From Kutzneria viridogrisea (GTDB lineage: Bacteria > Actinomycetota > Actinomycetes > Mycobacteriales > Pseudonocardiaceae): a stretch of 64,000 nucleotides of DNA. Position numbers and translations under genes: made by a program. Positions 1 to 8,640 of this stretch are shown in pieces. Location of the stretch: NCBI GenBank assembly GCA_014138725.1, contig JACJID010000004.1:186001-250000 (forward strand). Reading direction: 5' to 3'. The notes under the pieces were generated by a model that made no database searches, was not told the origin of the DNA, and was given only the letters and a program-made list of their open reading frames with translations. Within the stretch, counting starts at the first letter, position 1, and each line of letters opens with the position of its first letter.

Positions 1-740
1 GTGGTGAGCCAGCACGATCCCATCCACACCGCGTCCGCGCCCAGCGCCAGCGCCGCGGCGATCTGCCGCCCGCTGCCGATGCCCCCGGCCGCGAGCACGG
101 GCACCTGCCCGCCGACCGCGTCGACCACCTCCGGCACCAGCACCATGCTGGCGACTTCCCCGGTGTGCCCGCCCGCCTCGTAGCCCTGGGCCACGACCAG
201 GTCCACCCCGTTGGCGACGTGCCGCCGCGCGTGCTCGGCGGTACCGGCCAGGGCCGCCACCGGCACACCCCGCTCGTGTGCCCGCTCGGTCACGTCCCGG
301 GGCGGCGAGCCCAGGGCGTTGGCGATCAGTCGCACCGGGTGGGCCAGCGCGACGTCCACGTGGGACCGCGCCACGGAGTGCAGCCAGCCCAGCACGCCGT
401 CACGCCGGTCGTCCTCGGGCAGCGGCGGCACGCCGAGGCGTTCGAGGGTGCGGTCCACGAACTCGCGGTGCCCGGCGGGGATCAGCGCGTCCAGGTCGAC
501 CGCCGCACCCTCGGTGGGAACGCTCGCGGGCATCACGATATCCACGCCGTAGGGCCTGCCCCCGGTGTTGGCGTCCATCCAGTGCAGGACCTCGTCCAGC
601 TCGGCGGCCTCGTTGAACCGCACGCAGCCCAGCACACCCAGGCCGCCGGCACGGCTGATCGCGGCGGCCACGTGCTCGGAGGGCGTGAACCCGAAGATCG
701 GGTGCTCGATGCCGAACCGCTCACACAGCTCGGTGCGCAT
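1..740 (-). CDS. Nitronate monooxygenase-family flavoprotein (C-terminus beyond window)
   Basis: About 246 residues are visible, read from ATG at 740 on the minus strand to the left edge. The protein has the TIM-barrel pattern of the 2-nitropropane dioxygenase/nitronate monooxygenase family: an N-terminal FGIEHPIFGF-like start, an AQGYEAGGHTGEV motif around residues 180-195, and an AAGGIGSGRQIAAAL FMN-phosphate loop near the edge. Family members are FMN oxidases or enoyl-reductase-like enzymes. The start codon overlaps the end of fadD19 by 20 nt, so the gene is probably translationally coupled to it and co-regulated by the KstR site upstream of fadD19. In this setting it more likely acts on a steroid CoA intermediate than on a nitroalkane (inference). 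ipdC at 35.7 kb is a second family member in this window. Confidence 0.85.
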   Translation of the reverse strand, partial: MRTELCERFGIEHPIFGFTPSEHVAAAISRAGGLGVLGCVRFNEAAELDEVLHWMDANTGGRPYGVDIVMPASVPTEGAAVDLDALIPAGHREFVDRTLERLGVPPLPEDDRRDGVLGWLHSVARSHVDVALAHPVRLIANALGSPPRDVTERAHERGVPVAALAGTAEHARRHVANGVDLVVAQGYEAGGHTGEVASMVLVPEVVDAVGGQVPVLAAGGIGSGRQIAAALALGADAVWMGSCWLT

Positions 741-2361
741 GGGCCTCACCCGCCGTCACCTCGTAGCGCACCGCGGGCTCGTGCTCCTCCACGTGCCTTC
801 GCGCCCAGCGGTAGTCCGGCTTGCCGCTGGGCAGGCGGCTCACCGAGTCGACCAGCCACAGGCTGCGCGGCACCTTGTAGCCCGCGATCCGGCCACGCAC
901 ATGTGCGTCCAAATCGGACAGTGAGACGGTACGACCGGGGCGGGGCTGCACGACCGCGGCCACACGCTGGCCGAGCCGCTCGTCCGGCACACCGAGCACC
1001 AGGGCGTCGAACACGTGGGGATGCGACTTGAGCACACCCTCGACCTCCTCGGGGAACACCTTCTCCCCCGCCGTGTTCACGCACATGTTGCCCCGCCCCA
1101 GCAGGGTCACCGTGCCGTCCTGCTCCAGCCGGGCGAAGTCCCCCGGCACCGCGTAGCGCTTGCCATCGACCTCGGTGAACAGCTCAGCGGTCTTGGCCGG
1201 GTCCTTGTAGTAGCCCAGTGGGACGTGTCCGCCGCGGGCCAGTCGCCCGACCACGCCGGGGCCAACGGGCGTGCCGTCCTCGCCGAGCACGATGCTGTCC
1301 GGGTCCGCCTTCACGCGCGGTCCACCGCGGTGTTCCTGCCCCTGTGCGACCACGCCGATGCCGGTGAAACCTGTTTCAGACGAGCCGATGGCGTCGGTGA
1401 TCACCACGTTGGGGAAGGTGGCCAGGTACTGGTCCTTGACCGCCTGGGAGAACAGGGCCGCGCTGCTGGAGATCGCGACCACCGAGGAGGCGTCCCACTG
1501 ACCGTCCCGATAGGACTCGATCAGGGGGCGGGCCATGGCGTCGCCGACGATGGCGAGCACGTTGACCCGGTGCCGCTGCACCGCCTGCCACACCTGCGCC
1601 GCGTCGAACTGCGCCACCAGCACGACCGTGCTCCCCGTGAACAGCGCACCCAGCGCGGCCCACTGCGCGGCGCCGTGGATCATCGGCGCGGCGCACAACC
1701 GGACCAGGCCGAAGTCCTTGCCCTGCCTGGCCTGCTGCCACTCGTCGGCGACCGGGACCCCCGTCACGAAGTCGATGCCGCCGCCGAGCACGCGCCACAC
1801 GTCCTCCTGGCGCCACAGCACGCCCTTGGGGTGACCGGTCGTGCCCCCGGTGTAGAGGATGTAGACGTCGTCCGGGCTGCGCTCGGGGAAGTCGCGCTCC
1901 GGCGAGGACTCCGCCAGCGCGGCCTCGTACTCCGTCGCCGGGTAGGTGACTGGCTCCGCCGAGCCGTCCTCGACCACGACCACGTGCCGGATCGAGTCCA
2001 CCTCGGGCAGCACCTCGGCGACCAGCGGCGCATACCGCCGTTGGTGCACCAGCGCGACCAGGTCCGAGTTGTCGCAGACGTAGCGCAACTCGGCGTGCAG
2101 GTACCGGTAGTTGATGTTGATGGCCACCGCGCGCAGCTTGTACGCGGCGAGCATGGTTTCCAGCATCTCCACGGAGTTGCGCGAGTAGACGCCCACGTGC
2201 GAGCCCGGCACGACTCCGTGCGCGGCCAGGTGGTGGGCGAGCCGGTTCGCGCGCGACTCCAGCTGCGCGTAGGTGACGTGGCGCTCGCCGCAGACGACGG
2301 CGACGCGCTCGGGGACGAGATCGACTGCGTGCTCGACGAGATCGGCTATGTTGAGGGCCAC
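721..2361 (-). CDS. fadD19: Steroid side-chain acyl-CoA synthetase FadD19
   Basis: ANL-family adenylating enzyme of 546 residues. The N-terminus (ALNIADLVEHAVD...) is very close to mycobacterial FadD19, including the GTG start. The P-loop YTGGTTGHPKG is at residues 170-180 and the A5 motif GSSETG near 326-331. FadD19 CoA-activates sterol side chains and is associated with breakdown of C24-branched sterols such as sitosterol and campesterol; that role is family knowledge. The divergent echA19 and the downstream Ltp3/Ltp4 aldolase pair support the assignment. A KstR operator lies 11 bp upstream of the start. A second perfect operator sequence is inside the coding region at 1365-1378. Confidence 0.92.
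   Translation of the reverse strand: MALNIADLVEHAVDLVPERVAVVCGERHVTYAQLESRANRLAHHLAAHGVVPGSHVGVYSRNSVEMLETMLAAYKLRAVAININYRYLHAELRYVCDNSDLVALVHQRRYAPLVAEVLPEVDSIRHVVVVEDGSAEPVTYPATEYEAALAESSPERDFPERSPDDVYILYTGGTTGHPKGVLWRQEDVWRVLGGGIDFVTGVPVADEWQQARQGKDFGLVRLCAAPMIHGAAQWAALGALFTGSTVVLVAQFDAAQVWQAVQRHRVNVLAIVGDAMARPLIESYRDGQWDASSVVAISSSAALFSQAVKDQYLATFPNVVITDAIGSSETGFTGIGVVAQGQEHRGGPRVKADPDSIVLGEDGTPVGPGVVGRLARGGHVPLGYYKDPAKTAELFTEVDGKRYAVPGDFARLEQDGTVTLLGRGNMCVNTAGEKVFPEEVEGVLKSHPHVFDALVLGVPDERLGQRVAAVVQPRPGRTVSLSDLDAHVRGRIAGYKVPRSLWLVDSVSRLPSGKPDYRWARRHVEEHEPAVRYEVTAGEAHAHRAV
1365..1378. promoter_or_regulatory. Intragenic KstR-like operator in fadD19
   Basis: TGAAACCTGTTTCA is a perfect match to the KstR consensus TNNAACNNGTTNNA and a 6-2-6 inverted repeat. 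It lies inside fadD19, over the codons for the conserved GSSETG motif. The codons used there (TCT GAA ACA GGT) are atypical for this GC-rich gene. The sequence match is seen directly; a regulatory role is inference. Confidence 0.45.
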
Positions 2362-2371
2362 ATCTGCAAAC

Positions 2372-2385
2372 TAGAACGTGTTACC
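2372..2385. promoter_or_regulatory. KstR operator, fadD19/echA19 divergent promoter
   Basis: TAGAACGTGTTACC carries the KstR core AAC-NN-GTT. It sits in the 52-bp gap between the GTG of fadD19 (2361) and the ATG of echA19 (2414). KstR is the TetR repressor of upper cholesterol catabolism in actinobacteria and is released by steroid-CoA ligands. The site is only 11 bp from the fadD19 start, so that transcript must have a very short leader. Confidence 0.8.
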
Positions 2386-2413
2386 GTTTTGGGCAATCCC
2401 CTGGGAGGCTTGC

Positions 2414-3214
2414 ATGACGGCGACGCAGGAGGCACCGCACTGCCTGGTGGAGCAGCGCGGGCACGTGCTGGTGGTGACGATGAACCGGCCGGGGGCGCGC
2501 AACGCGCTGTCCGGGCCGATGATGGCGATCATGCGTGAGGCCTGGGACCGGGTGGACGGCGAGGAGTCGATCCGGGCCTGCGTGCTGACCGGGGCGGGCG
2601 GCACGTTCTGCGCGGGCGCGGACCTGAAGGCCATGGCGCACAGCCATCCCGGGGACTCGTTCCGGCAGGGCGGCTGGGACCTGTCGGTGATCGAGCCGCT
2701 GCTCAAGGGGCGGCGGCTGAGCAAACCGCTGATCGCCGCGGTGGAGGGAGCGGCCATCGCGGGCGGTACGGAGATACTTCAGGCCACCGACATCCGGGTC
2801 GCCGGGCAGAGCGCGCGGTTCGGGGTGTCCGAGGCCCGCTGGGGGCTGTTCCCGCTCGGCGGGTCGGCGGTCCGCCTGCCGCGTCAGGTCCCGTACACCG
2901 TGGCGGCCGACCTGCTGCTGACCGGGCGGCACATCACCGCCGAGGAGGCGCTGCGGTTCGGGCTGATCGGCCACGTGGTGCCCGACGGGCAGGCCCTGGA
3001 CCGGGCGCTGGAGCTGGCCGAGCAGATCGCCGCGAACGGCCCCCTTGCCGTGCGGGCGATCCTGCGCACGATGCGGGAGACCGAGGGCATGCCGGAGAAC
3101 GAGGCGTTCCGGCTGGAGGCCGAGCTGGGCACGGCGGTGTTCCGCAGTGAGGACGCCAAGGAGGGACCGGCCGCGTTCGCACAGAAGCGCAAACCGGAGT
3201 TCCGCGGCCGGTGA
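2414..3214 (+). CDS. echA19: Enoyl-CoA hydratase EchA19
   Basis: Crotonase-fold protein of 266 residues, closely resembling mycobacterial EchA19 over its whole length. The oxyanion-hole segments are CAGAD (66-70) and [10 protein letters not shown] (111-120). The family's DSF, KGRRL and KPLIAAVEG stretches are present. It hydrates the unsaturated CoA thioester of the sterol side chain in beta-oxidation. ATG 2414 is chosen over the upstream ATG at 2378 because GGGAGG lies 5-6 nt before it and homologues begin here. It is divergent from fadD19 across a shared KstR site, the same arrangement as in Mycobacterium. The stop codon lies within a 12-bp tandem repeat. Confidence 0.92.
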   Translation: MTATQEAPHCLVEQRGHVLVVTMNRPGARNALSGPMMAIMREAWDRVDGEESIRACVLTGAGGTFCAGADLKAMAHSHPGDSFRQGGWDLSVIEPLLKGRRLSKPLIAAVEGAAIAGGTEILQATDIRVAGQSARFGVSEARWGLFPLGGSAVRLPRQVPYTVAADLLLTGRHITAEEALRFGLIGHVVPDGQALDRALELAEQIAANGPLAVRAILRTMRETEGMPENEAFRLEAELGTAVFRSEDAKEGPAAFAQKRKPEFRGR

Positions 3215-3270
3215 CGCGGCCGGTGACGCGGCCGGTGACGCGGCCGGTGATGTGACCGGTGACGCGGCCC
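3204..3270. repeat. 12-bp GCGGCCGGTGAC tandem repeat at echA19 stop
   Basis: About five head-to-tail copies of GCGGCCGGTGAC, the last two degenerate. The first copy supplies the echA19 stop codon (TGA 3212-3214), and because each unit contains TGA, further in-phase stop codons follow. The array fills the short gap to the convergent DICT gene that ends at 3275. Confidence 0.85.
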
Positions 3271-3274
3271 GGGG

Positions 3275-4516
3275 TCAGGCCATCGCCTCGGCCAGGCTCC
3301 CGGTGCGCGGCGGCCAGTTCCGGTTGAGTGTGCCGCGCATCAGGTCCAGCGGCAGCGGGCGCTCGGTGGTGCGCAGGGTGCACACCGCCGGGACCGCCCC
3401 GATGAACGGGTACCTGGCGTGCAACGCGGCCAGGTCGGCGCTGATCCGTGCGCTGTGCGCGCTCAGCCCGTCCTGGCTCAGCGCGGGCTGGACCACCAGG
3501 AACTCGGTCAGCGACAGGCGGACGGCCCGGTCGATCGGGCGCAGGTGTGCCCGCAGGAGGTCGGCCACGTGGTTCTCCACCTGCATGGCCAACCGTGCGT
3601 CGTGGTGCTCGGCGAGCCCGGCGAGCTCGTCCACTCGGGCCAGGGTCAGGCCCAGCGGCAGGGTGCCCGCCGCCGAGGTGCCCAGCCAGCGGTACGCCGA
3701 GTCCAGGGTGTGCAGGCCGGTCCACGGGTCGCGCTGGTCACGGCGGTCGTCCTGACGGCTCACCCGCAGCCGGGCCAGCTCGCAGCCACGCCGCTCCAAC
3801 TGGCCAACGGTGTGCGTCAGCGCCGCCTCCACGCGCCGTTCGAGCTCGGCCGATGGCGGGTTGACCACCGTGCTGAGCACCTGTTCCACGCGGTTGCGCG
3901 CCGAGGGCGGCAGCCGGTCGCCCAGGGCGTCGCGCAGCCGCACGGCCTCCGCGTACGCCTCGTCCCTGCGCAGGCCCCAGCGGCCCTGGAACAGCCGGGC
4001 CGCCTCCAGTGAGGACTCGGCGGGGTTGACGTCCTGCAGGTCGTGCGCGACCACGGTGGCACCGAACTCGGCGGAGAGCACGACCACCGACCACTCCCTG
4101 GCCAGCGGTTCCTCCGGCCGCAGGAACACCGGGGTGACCCCGTGCGGCAGGTCGGGCCGGGTGTCGTCCACCATGCCGATCACCGTGGTGCGGGCGGTGC
4201 GGGCGATCTGCTCGTAGACGGCGTGCTCGCGGCGGAAGTACGGCAGCCGCTGGAACATCGCCAGCACGATCGCGTCGTCGAGGTCGGCACTGGCCAGCGC
4301 CGCACGCTCCACGGCGTGCGAAGCGAGCACCAGCGTCCTCTTGCTCAGCACACCGGCGCGCGCAACCGGATGGGGGACAGCCACAGTCGAAGCTCCTGGG
4401 GTGGAGGCGTGCACCGCGGTCGACAGCTCAGGGCCGGACACGGCATGCGTCACGAACGCCGCCACGTTACGAGAGTCCACTGCGGTGCGATAGTCACACG
4501 GACAGGTGAAGTGCAT
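3275..4516 (-). CDS. DICT-domain sensor protein with degenerate GGDEF-like domain
   Basis: About 413 residues. The N-terminal half, around LSKRTLVLASHAVERAAL and the following 130 residues, matches the DICT sensory domain. The C-terminal segment beginning DPWTGLHTLDSAYRWLG looks like a GGDEF fold that has lost the GG(D/E)EF signature, so cyclase activity is unlikely. DICT domains are associated with signalling proteins and have been proposed to take part in light responses. The photolyase gene ends 6 bp upstream of this start, so the two are probably one operon, which fits a light-related role. The start is uncertain: GTG 4522 or ATG 4516, and DICT proteins often begin even later. Its presence inside a steroid cluster is unexpected. 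Confidence 0.7.
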   Translation of the reverse strand: MHFTCPCDYRTAVDSRNVAAFVTHAVSGPELSTAVHASTPGASTVAVPHPVARAGVLSKRTLVLASHAVERAALASADLDDAIVLAMFQRLPYFRREHAVYEQIARTARTTVIGMVDDTRPDLPHGVTPVFLRPEEPLAREWSVVVLSAEFGATVVAHDLQDVNPAESSLEAARLFQGRWGLRRDEAYAEAVRLRDALGDRLPPSARNRVEQVLSTVVNPPSAELERRVEAALTHTVGQLERRGCELARLRVSRQDDRRDQRDPWTGLHTLDSAYRWLGTSAAGTLPLGLTLARVDELAGLAEHHDARLAMQVENHVADLLRAHLRPIDRAVRLSLTEFLVVQPALSQDGLSAHSARISADLAALHARYPFIGAVPAVCTLRTTERPLPLDLMRGTLNRNWPPRTGSLAEAMA

Positions 4517-4522
4517 GCGCAC

Positions 4523-5986
4523 TCAGAAGATCTCGCGTTCGCCTTCCTGTGCGAGAACACGTTCCCGATCGGCGAGTCGGCGCAACGAGTGCACGGCGCG
4601 GGCCATCCGGTGGTTGCGGCTCATGGGCTGTTCGTGCCGCTGCAACCAGGCCCAGTACCCCGCGGTGAACGGACACGCCCGATCACCGGTTCGCTTCCTC
4701 GGGTCGAACCAGCAGCCCGCGCAGTGGTCGGTCATCCGGTTGAGGTAGGCCCCGCCGGACAGGTACGGCTTGGTGGCGATCGCCCCGCCGTCGGCGTGCT
4801 GGCTCATGCCGATCACGTTGACCGGCATGACCCAGGGTGTGCCGTCCACGAAGGCCGTGGCGAACCAGTCGTTGAGGGCGCGCGGATCGAAACCGCGTTG
4901 CAGCGCGTGGTTGCCCAGCACCATCAGCCGTTGGATGTGGTGTACCCAGCCGCGGTCGCGCACACCCTCCAGCGCCGTACGCAGGCAGGCGGCCCTGACC
5001 CCGCCGGGACGCAGCCGGGACCACCACTCGGGCAGCTCGGACTCGGCGTGGAAGTTGTTGCGCGCCAGGTACTCCGGCCCGAGGTGCCAGTACAGGTGCC
5101 ACACGTACTCGCGCCAGCCCAGCACCTGCCGCACGAAGCCCTCGACCCCCGCCAGCGGCAGGTCGTGTTCGCGGTGGGCCCGCTCGGCCGCGCGCACGAC
5201 CTCCAACGGGTGCAGCAGCCCGTGGTTGAGCGGCACCGACAACAGCGAGTGCGCCATGGCCCAGTCCTTGCCCAGCACGGCGTCCTCGTGCGGTCCGAAG
5301 TGGGCCAGCCGGTGGTCGACGAACTGGCGCAGCGCGGCGAGCGCCTCCCCACGAGTGATCGCGAACCGGCGCGGCCCGTCCACACCGGTCGTCGGCGCGG
5401 CCAGCGCGTCGAGGTCGGCACGCACCTCCGCGTCGACCTCGTCCTCCTCCGGCCACCACGGCGGCGGCACGCCCAGTCGCGCCGACCCCCTCGGCGGCGG
5501 TTCCCGGTTGTCGGCGTCGTAGTTCCACCTGCCGCCGACCGGCTCGTCCCCGTCCAGCAGCACCCCGAAGCGCCGTCGCTGCTCGCGGTAGAAGTCCTCC
5601 ATCAGGAACTTCGTCCGGGCTCCTGCCCAACTCGCGAACTCGGCGCGGGACAGGGCGAACGCGGGGGTCGGCAGCACGCGGTCCACCAGGCCCTCGGCCC
5701 GCAGTGCGGCCACGAGCCGCTCGGCGGCGTGCGAGCCGGGTTCGTGCACGAGCACGGGTCGGCCGAACTCGCGCAGCGCTTCGCGGTAGGTGTTCGCGCG
5801 CAACAGGACCGCGCGATCGCCGAGTTCGCGGGCGAGATGGCGGATGCCGGACAGCACCAGGTGCAGCTTCTGCCGGTGGTAGGGCCTGCGCCGCAGCGCC
5901 GCACTGGACTCGACCAGCACCACCTGGTCGTAGCCCTCGTGGAAGTGGGGACCGAGTTGGTCGCCGAACAGCAGCAGCGGTGGCAC
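4523..5986 (-). CDS. FeS-BCP-type photolyase/cryptochrome (PhrB-like)
   Basis: 487 residues. The N-terminal Rossmann domain begins PPLLLFGDQLGPHF, as in the photolyase-related FeS-BCP group that repairs (6-4) photoproducts or acts as a photoreceptor. The C-terminal FAD-binding helical domain includes GWREYVWHLYWH. Near the end is the Fe-S cluster signature HCAGCWFDP...ACPF, with Cys422, Cys425 and Cys438; a fourth ligand is expected further upstream. This group carries a 4Fe-4S cluster and FAD. Translation starts at GTG 5986. The DICT gene follows immediately. It is probably cytoplasmic and light-dependent, and no link to steroid metabolism is apparent. Confidence 0.85.
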   Translation of the reverse strand: MPPLLLFGDQLGPHFHEGYDQVVLVESSAALRRRPYHRQKLHLVLSGIRHLARELGDRAVLLRANTYREALREFGRPVLVHEPGSHAAERLVAALRAEGLVDRVLPTPAFALSRAEFASWAGARTKFLMEDFYREQRRRFGVLLDGDEPVGGRWNYDADNREPPPRGSARLGVPPPWWPEEDEVDAEVRADLDALAAPTTGVDGPRRFAITRGEALAALRQFVDHRLAHFGPHEDAVLGKDWAMAHSLLSVPLNHGLLHPLEVVRAAERAHREHDLPLAGVEGFVRQVLGWREYVWHLYWHLGPEYLARNNFHAESELPEWWSRLRPGGVRAACLRTALEGVRDRGWVHHIQRLMVLGNHALQRGFDPRALNDWFATAFVDGTPWVMPVNVIGMSQHADGGAIATKPYLSGGAYLNRMTDHCAGCWFDPRKRTGDRACPFTAGYWAWLQRHEQPMSRNHRMARAVHSLRRLADRERVLAQEGEREIF

Positions 5987-6040
5987 CAGGCGAAACTAGC
6001 CGACCCGCCCGGATCGCGCAGGCCGAGGCTGGGCAGTGCC

Positions 6041-7576
6041 TCAGATCGCGCGCTCCTGCCCCGCCCAGTACGGGTCGCGCAGCTTTCGCTTGTACAGCTT
6101 GCCGTTCGGGTCGCGCGGCAACTCGGCCAGGTAGTCGATGCTGCGCGGCAGCTTGAACCGCGCCAGCCGCTGCCCCGCGTAGGCCAGCAACTCGGCGGTC
6201 AGCTCCGCGCCCGGCGACACCCCGTCGGCGGGCTGCACCACGGCCTTGACCTCCTCGCCCCAGTCGGCGTGCGGGATGCCGAACACCGCCACGTCGGCCA
6301 CCTTGGGGTGGCAGACCAGCTCGCCCTCCACCTCGGCCGGGTACACGTTGACCCCGCCGGTAATGATCATGTCGGCCCGCCGGTCGCACAGGTACAGGTA
6401 GCCATCGGCGTCCAGATACCCCATGTCGCCCAGGGTGAACAGGTCGCCGACCCGGCTGTTGCGGGTCTTCTCCTCGTCCCCGTGGTAGCTGAAGGTCGAG
6501 CCGCCCATGCGCATGTACACCGTACCGATCTCGCCAGCGGGCAGCTCCTCACCCCGCTCGTCGAGCACCTTGACCACCGAGCCCGGCCAGGGCAGCCCGA
6601 CCGAACCCGGTTTGCGCAGCCACTCCTGCGCCGTGATCGAGGTGCCACCGCCCTCGGTCGCGGCGTAGTACTCGGTGATCACCGGCCCCCACCAGTCCAG
6701 CATCTGGCGCTTGACCTCGGTGGGACACGGTGCGGCACCGTGGATCGCGACCCGCAGCGAGGACACGTCGTAGCCGCGGCGCACGGGTTCGGGCAGCGCG
6801 AGCAGCCGCCGGAACTGGGTGGGCACCATGTGCGAGTGGGTCACCCGGTGCTGCTGGACCAGTAGCAGCATCTGCTCGGCGTCCCAGCGGTCCATCAGCA
6901 CGCAGGTGTGCCCGAACTGGACGGAGTTGGCCACGAAGTTCAGCACGGCCGTGTGGTACAGCGGGGATCCGCACAGGTGCACGTGCCCGTCGAAGGGCGT
7001 GAGCCCGAAGATGCCGAAGAACCACTTGGCGGCCACGGGCACCTCGTCCGGATCGGCCCCGGTCAGCGGACGGCGCACTCCCTTGGGGCGGCCGGTCGTG
7101 CCCGAGGTGTAGAGCATCGGCGCGCCGAGCGTGCGGATCTCCGGCCGCGCAACGGGTTCGGCCGCGCCGAGTTCGCGCAGCGACTGGAACCCGGCGATCT
7201 CGCCCACCGAGAACTTCGGCACTGGTGCACCTGCTGCGACTGCCGTCTCAGTGAAGCGCTCGTGCGCGATGAAGGCCTTCGCCCCGGAATCCCCGATGAT
7301 GTAGGCGATCTCGGCGCCGGTCAGGTGCCAGTTGACCGGCACGAGGTGCAGGCCGGTCTGGAGGGTCGCGAAGAACACCGCCAGCAGATCGGCCCCGTTG
7401 GGCAGCAGCACGACCAGGCTGTCCCCCGGGCGCAGGCCCATCGCCTGCAGTCCTCGTCCGTACCGGTCCGCCGCGGCGGCCAGTTCGCGGTAACTCAGCG
7501 TCGCGCCGTTCGGGTCGACCACAGCCGCCAGCTCCGGCTGGTCCCGGGCGATGTTCCACAGTCCGATGGCCGTCAC
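6041..7576 (-). CDS. Acyl-CoA synthetase (FadD-type), KstR-linked
   Basis: ANL-superfamily ligase of 511 residues. The P-loop LYTSGTTGRPKG is at about residues 156-167, and there is a C-terminal catalytic PNGKLYKRKLRD lysine motif. It activates a carboxylate to its CoA thioester through an acyl-adenylate. It is distinct from FadD19, and I cannot assign a FadD number. A KstR operator lies 12 bp upstream of the GTG start, the same geometry as fadD19. That places it in sterol side-chain or propionate-tail catabolism (inference). It is transcribed in the same direction as the F420 oxidoreductase gene that ends at 7587. Confidence 0.85.
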   Translation of the reverse strand: MTAIGLWNIARDQPELAAVVDPNGATLSYRELAAAADRYGRGLQAMGLRPGDSLVVLLPNGADLLAVFFATLQTGLHLVPVNWHLTGAEIAYIIGDSGAKAFIAHERFTETAVAAGAPVPKFSVGEIAGFQSLRELGAAEPVARPEIRTLGAPMLYTSGTTGRPKGVRRPLTGADPDEVPVAAKWFFGIFGLTPFDGHVHLCGSPLYHTAVLNFVANSVQFGHTCVLMDRWDAEQMLLLVQQHRVTHSHMVPTQFRRLLALPEPVRRGYDVSSLRVAIHGAAPCPTEVKRQMLDWWGPVITEYYAATEGGGTSITAQEWLRKPGSVGLPWPGSVVKVLDERGEELPAGEIGTVYMRMGGSTFSYHGDEEKTRNSRVGDLFTLGDMGYLDADGYLYLCDRRADMIITGGVNVYPAEVEGELVCHPKVADVAVFGIPHADWGEEVKAVVQPADGVSPGAELTAELLAYAGQRLARFKLPRSIDYLAELPRDPNGKLYKRKLRDPYWAGQERAI

Positions 7577-7586
7577 CCGGTCAAAT

Positions 7587-8615
7587 CTAGAACGTGTTCC
7601 ACACTTCCGACAAGGCCCGCAGCTCGTCGACCCCGCGACAGCCGACGAGCAGGGTGGTCACCCCGGCCCGCGCCCAGCGCGCCACCTGCTCGCGCACGTG
7701 CCCTTCGGTACCGATGATCGCGATGTCGTGGACCAGTTCGTCGGGCACCGCCGCGGCGGCCCGTTCCCGGTCACCCTCCCGGAACAACCGCCCGATCGCC
7801 GCCACCTCGGCCGCGTACCCCATGCGCCGGAACACCTCGGCGTGGAAGTTCAGCTCCGGCGCGCCCATGCCGCCGATGTACAGCGCCAGCACGGGTTTCA
7901 TGCCGGCCACGGCCCGTTCCGGCTGGTCGGTGACGATCACCTGGGCGCTGGCCACCACCTCGAAGCCGGTGCGATCACGCGCGCCGAACCCCTCGTCCAG
8001 CCAGGTGTTGTACTGCTCGGCCAGCCGGGGCGAGTAGTAGACCGCCAGCCAGCCGTCGGCGATCTCGGCCGCCAGCGCCACGTTGCGCGGCCCCTCGGCC
8101 CCGAGCAGGATCGGCAGGTCCGCGCGCAGCGGGTGCGTGATCGCCCGCAGCGGCTTGCCCAGCCCGGTGGCCCGTTCCCCTCGGTAGGGCAGCGGGTAGT
8201 GCGGGCCGTCACCGCGCACGGGCGCCTCGCGGGCCAGCACCTGGCGCACGATCGACACGTACTCCCTGGTGCGGGCCAAGGGGCGCGCGAAGGGCTGGCC
8301 GTACCAGCCTTCGACCACCTGCGGCCCGGACACGCCCAGGCCGAGGGTGAACCGGCCACCGGTGAGGTGGTCCAGGGTCAGCGCGTGCATGGCGCAGGCC
8401 GTCGGGGTGCGCGCGGACAGCTGCGCCACGGAGGTGCCCAGCCGGATCCGGTTCGTGGCCGATCCCCACCAGGCCAGCGGGGTGAACGCGTCGGAGCCCC
8501 AGGACTCCGCGGCGAACACGGCGTCCCAGCCCAGTCGCTCGGCCTCGGCCACCAGCTCGCCGGCGTTGCCCGGCGGCGTGGCGCCCCAGTAGCCCAGTTG
8601 CAGTGCCAGCTTCAC
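7587..8615 (-). CDS. F420-dependent LLM-class oxidoreductase, Rv3520c-like
   Basis: Luciferase-like monooxygenase-fold protein of 342 residues. The start KLALQLGYWG and motifs LGLGVSGPQVVEGWYG and LGAEGPRN are those of F420-dependent oxidoreductases near Rv3520c in the mycobacterial sterol cluster. The predicted role is F420-dependent oxidation or reduction of a steroid intermediate; the substrate is unknown. The start is GTG 8615 with GGGAGGT just upstream. It is divergent from the OB-fold gene across a KstR operator at 8641. Its stop codon is embedded in the next KstR operator (7588). A paralogue of similar length lies at 44.1-45.1 kb. Confidence 0.85.
   Translation of the reverse strand: MKLALQLGYWGATPPGNAGELVAEAERLGWDAVFAAESWGSDAFTPLAWWGSATNRIRLGTSVAQLSARTPTACAMHALTLDHLTGGRFTLGLGVSGPQVVEGWYGQPFARPLARTREYVSIVRQVLAREAPVRGDGPHYPLPYRGERATGLGKPLRAITHPLRADLPILLGAEGPRNVALAAEIADGWLAVYYSPRLAEQYNTWLDEGFGARDRTGFEVVASAQVIVTDQPERAVAGMKPVLALYIGGMGAPELNFHAEVFRRMGYAAEVAAIGRLFREGDRERAAAAVPDELVHDIAIIGTEGHVREQVARWARAGVTTLLVGCRGVDELRALSEVWNTF
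7588..7601. promoter_or_regulatory. KstR operator upstream of the second fadD
   Basis: TAGAACGTGTTCCA matches TNNAACNNGTTNNA exactly. It overlaps the TAG stop codon (7587-7589) of the upstream F420 oxidoreductase gene, so a coding end and an operator share bases. It lies 12 bp from the acyl-CoA synthetase start and should give that gene its own KstR-controlled promoter. Confidence 0.8.
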
Positions 8616-8640
8616 GGCGCACCTCCCTTGCCGGTCAGTC

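Noticed and set aside
4043-6865. 940-residue open frame on the plus strand
   Set aside because: It is antisense to the DICT, photolyase and acyl-CoA synthetase genes, is His/Gln/Val/Arg-rich in the way GC-rich antisense frames are, and has no recognisable domain.
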